Source of the DNA: Eubacterium nodatum ATCC 33099 | GTDB taxonomy: Bacteria; Bacillota; Clostridia; Peptostreptococcales; Anaerovoracaceae | DNA length: 64,000 nt | Direction of reading: 5' to 3' | Assembly: GCA_000510425.1 (NCBI GenBank) | Contig: AZKM01000008.1 | Span: forward strand, 124,001-188,000 | Shown: in pieces, positions 62,999 through 64,000 of the stretch | Layout of the letters: each line of letters begins with the position of its first letter | Position numbering within the stretch: position 1 is the first letter of the stretch | Translations under genes and position numbers: made by a program | The notes under the pieces: generated by a model | The model's database searches: none | Told to the model about the DNA's origin: nothing | Seen by the model: only the letters and a program-made list of their open reading frames with translations

Positions 62999-63751
62999 TT
63001 ATGATTTTGCTAATTCAGCTGTCTTTCTATACTGTACATAGAAGAAAATCGTCAATGCTATGTTTATCACCATAACAACAACACTAGCTTCAATCTTATA
63101 ATTACCCCCAGATAAAATCTCATTTCCTGATGATGCCATCGAATATAAGCTTGGGTAATCATCAGCTAAACTGACACCACCAAGTATTATCGCTCCAACA
63201 ATATTCCAGATTGTATGAGCCAATATTGGTGCGAGAATCGTTTGTTCAGATTCATATAACGCAGTTGTAAACAAACACATAGTGATTACGTTAATTACAG
63301 GTATTACGCCTGCTTCAAATGCTCCGCCATGTAAAAATGTGAAAATTATTGTTGTAACGACTATGGCTAATTTCAGATTGTATTTTTTCTTTAACAATTG
63401 ATACAAATATCCTCTAATCAGAAATTCCTGCATAATTACATTGATAAAAGCGGACAAGATCCAGAGCCATAGTAATGTTACATTATTTTTCTCTATAATC
63501 TCCAGTTGGCGAGATGAAAAAAGAATTATCACTGAGAGACCTATCCAGATGATTCCCACAAAAATTCCAACTATTGTTCCCTTGAGACAATTCTTCATTA
63601 TTGGTATTTTCACTTCGCCTTTTTCAATTATCAGGAATATAATAGAGAATGCAACCATAACAGCAAACGGGATTAATTCTGCAAAAAACCTCCAAATTGC
63701 AGGATTGTCACATGGTATATTTATTATTCCCGATAAAATAGCCCATCCCAT
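62999..63751 (-). CDS. CPBP-family intramembrane metalloprotease
   Basis: 250 residues with seven or eight membrane helices. The conserved motifs are QEFLIRGYLY (in place of EExxxRG), FTFLHGG and HTIWNIVG, giving Glu, Arg, His, His and Asn of the active site; the first Glu is Gln, a known variant. No ribosome site precedes ATG 63751, and the frame is open and plausible-looking for another 19 codons or so upstream (GELWIEKSGNNIFENINFF), so the start may be non-standard or the gene 5'-truncated. Role unknown; relatives give bacteriocin immunity or process prenylated proteins. Confidence 0.78.
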   Translation of the reverse strand: MGWAILSGIINIPCDNPAIWRFFAELIPFAVMVAFSIIFLIIEKGEVKIPIMKNCLKGTIVGIFVGIIWIGLSVIILFSSRQLEIIEKNNVTLLWLWILSAFINVIMQEFLIRGYLYQLLKKKYNLKLAIVVTTIIFTFLHGGAFEAGVIPVINVITMCLFTTALYESEQTILAPILAHTIWNIVGAIILGGVSLADDYPSLYSMASSGNEILSGGNYKIEASVVVMVINIALTIFFYVQYRKTAELAKS

Positions 63752-63834
63752 AAAAAAATTAATATTTTCAAAAATGTTATTACCGCTCTTTTCAATCCAT
63801 AACTCTCCTAAGCAAACATCAATTCACCAGTCCT

Positions 63835-64000
63835 TCAGAGAAGTTCCAGCATCTCCTCCAGTATTGCTTCCTTCTCCTGAGGACTGCTGACCATTTGGGC
63901 TTCTTTGCGATATTCCACCATCATGGCACTGAAAATATCTGCAATATCAGGCGGGGTATAGCTTATGGTATTGGCCCCGGCGGCTATGGTTTCCCGTATG
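63835..64000 (-). CDS. C-terminal end of an unidentified protein (runs off the right edge)
   Basis: The last 54 codons of a minus-strand gene (NTISYTPPDIADIFSAMMVEYRKE ... EMLELL, TGA at 63835-63837). The base composition is clearly more GC-rich than the neighbours, suggesting a different origin. I do not recognise the family. Confidence 0.5.
   Translation of the reverse strand, partial: IRETIAAGANTISYTPPDIADIFSAMMVEYRKEAQMVSSPQEKEAILEEMLELL

Noticed and set aside
1..64000. CRISPR arrays, rRNA genes, intact insertion sequences, prophage
   Set aside because: No regularly spaced repeats, rRNA-like sequence, complete transposase or phage structural genes were seen.

Overview
The window looks like chromosomal DNA of a low-GC, Gram-positive anaerobe of the Clostridia. 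The support is AT-rich sequence, Gram-positive style ribosome binding sites, a TrkH/TrkA potassium pair, a complete clostridial-type histidine-to-glutamate pathway (hutH, hutU, hutI, formimidoyl-THF cyclodeaminase, glutamate formimidoyltransferase), a CoA-transferase of the Cat1/4-hydroxybutyrate type, and GPH-family symporters. An amino-acid fermenter, possibly of the Anaerovoracaceae (former Family XIII), would fit. That placement is inference from gene content, not a database result.

Left part, 1-14.0 kb: a mosaic of mobile-element remains and cargo, nearly all on the minus strand. It holds a relaxase (mobA/mobL) running off the left edge, a TetR-ABC-FtsX export locus with two homopolymer frameshifts, an LCM-type methyltransferase, a repA/mobA deletion fusion, a four-gene cassette (WYL regulator, zinc ribbon, ClbS/DfsB-like, SPL-like radical SAM), and an accessory block (zinc-ribbon-like hypothetical, alpha/beta hydrolase, VOC, TfoX, AraC-GyrI). 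Upstream of that block are broken ICE-like and hsdM pieces. Pieces of the same repA-mobA element recur at 1-1.3 kb, 6.5-7.3 kb, 10.0-10.2 kb and 48.9-50.0 kb. In two copies a single unrelated gene sits between a relaxase 3' fragment and the same hairpin.

14.3-31.7 kb: ordinary chromosome. It carries a LysR regulator, a response regulator/kinase/ABC operon, a flavin-binding NimA-like protein, an MsrA-MsrB lipoprotein, a second LCM methyltransferase, an asparaginase/polysaccharide deacetylase/GPH-symporter operon, a 3D-domain protein, trkH-trkA and an ankyrin protein. tRNA-Arg(CCT) at 32.0 kb is followed by an AT-rich accessory pocket with two small membrane ORFs and an IS30 remnant.

33.7-48.4 kb: CoA-transferase, then purB-purA-alr on the plus strand. 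Convergent to these is the hut operon (hutH, hutU, hutI, fchA, ftcD) followed by EcsC, a degenerate amidohydrolase and a DUF4430 lipoprotein.

48.5-64 kb: group-II-intron-like and relaxase relics around a GNAT gene, phosphate uptake (Pit plus DUF47 protein), an L,D-transpeptidase/DUF2148 pair, rpsF-ssb-rpsR, a nucleotidyltransferase, a basic secreted protein, and a GPH symporter/GDPD/lipase-like hydrolase operon. tRNA-Lys(CTT) is followed by IS30 and YhcG-like debris, a Fic protein flanked by direct repeats, a CPBP protease and a partial ORF at the right edge. No CRISPR array or rRNA was seen.
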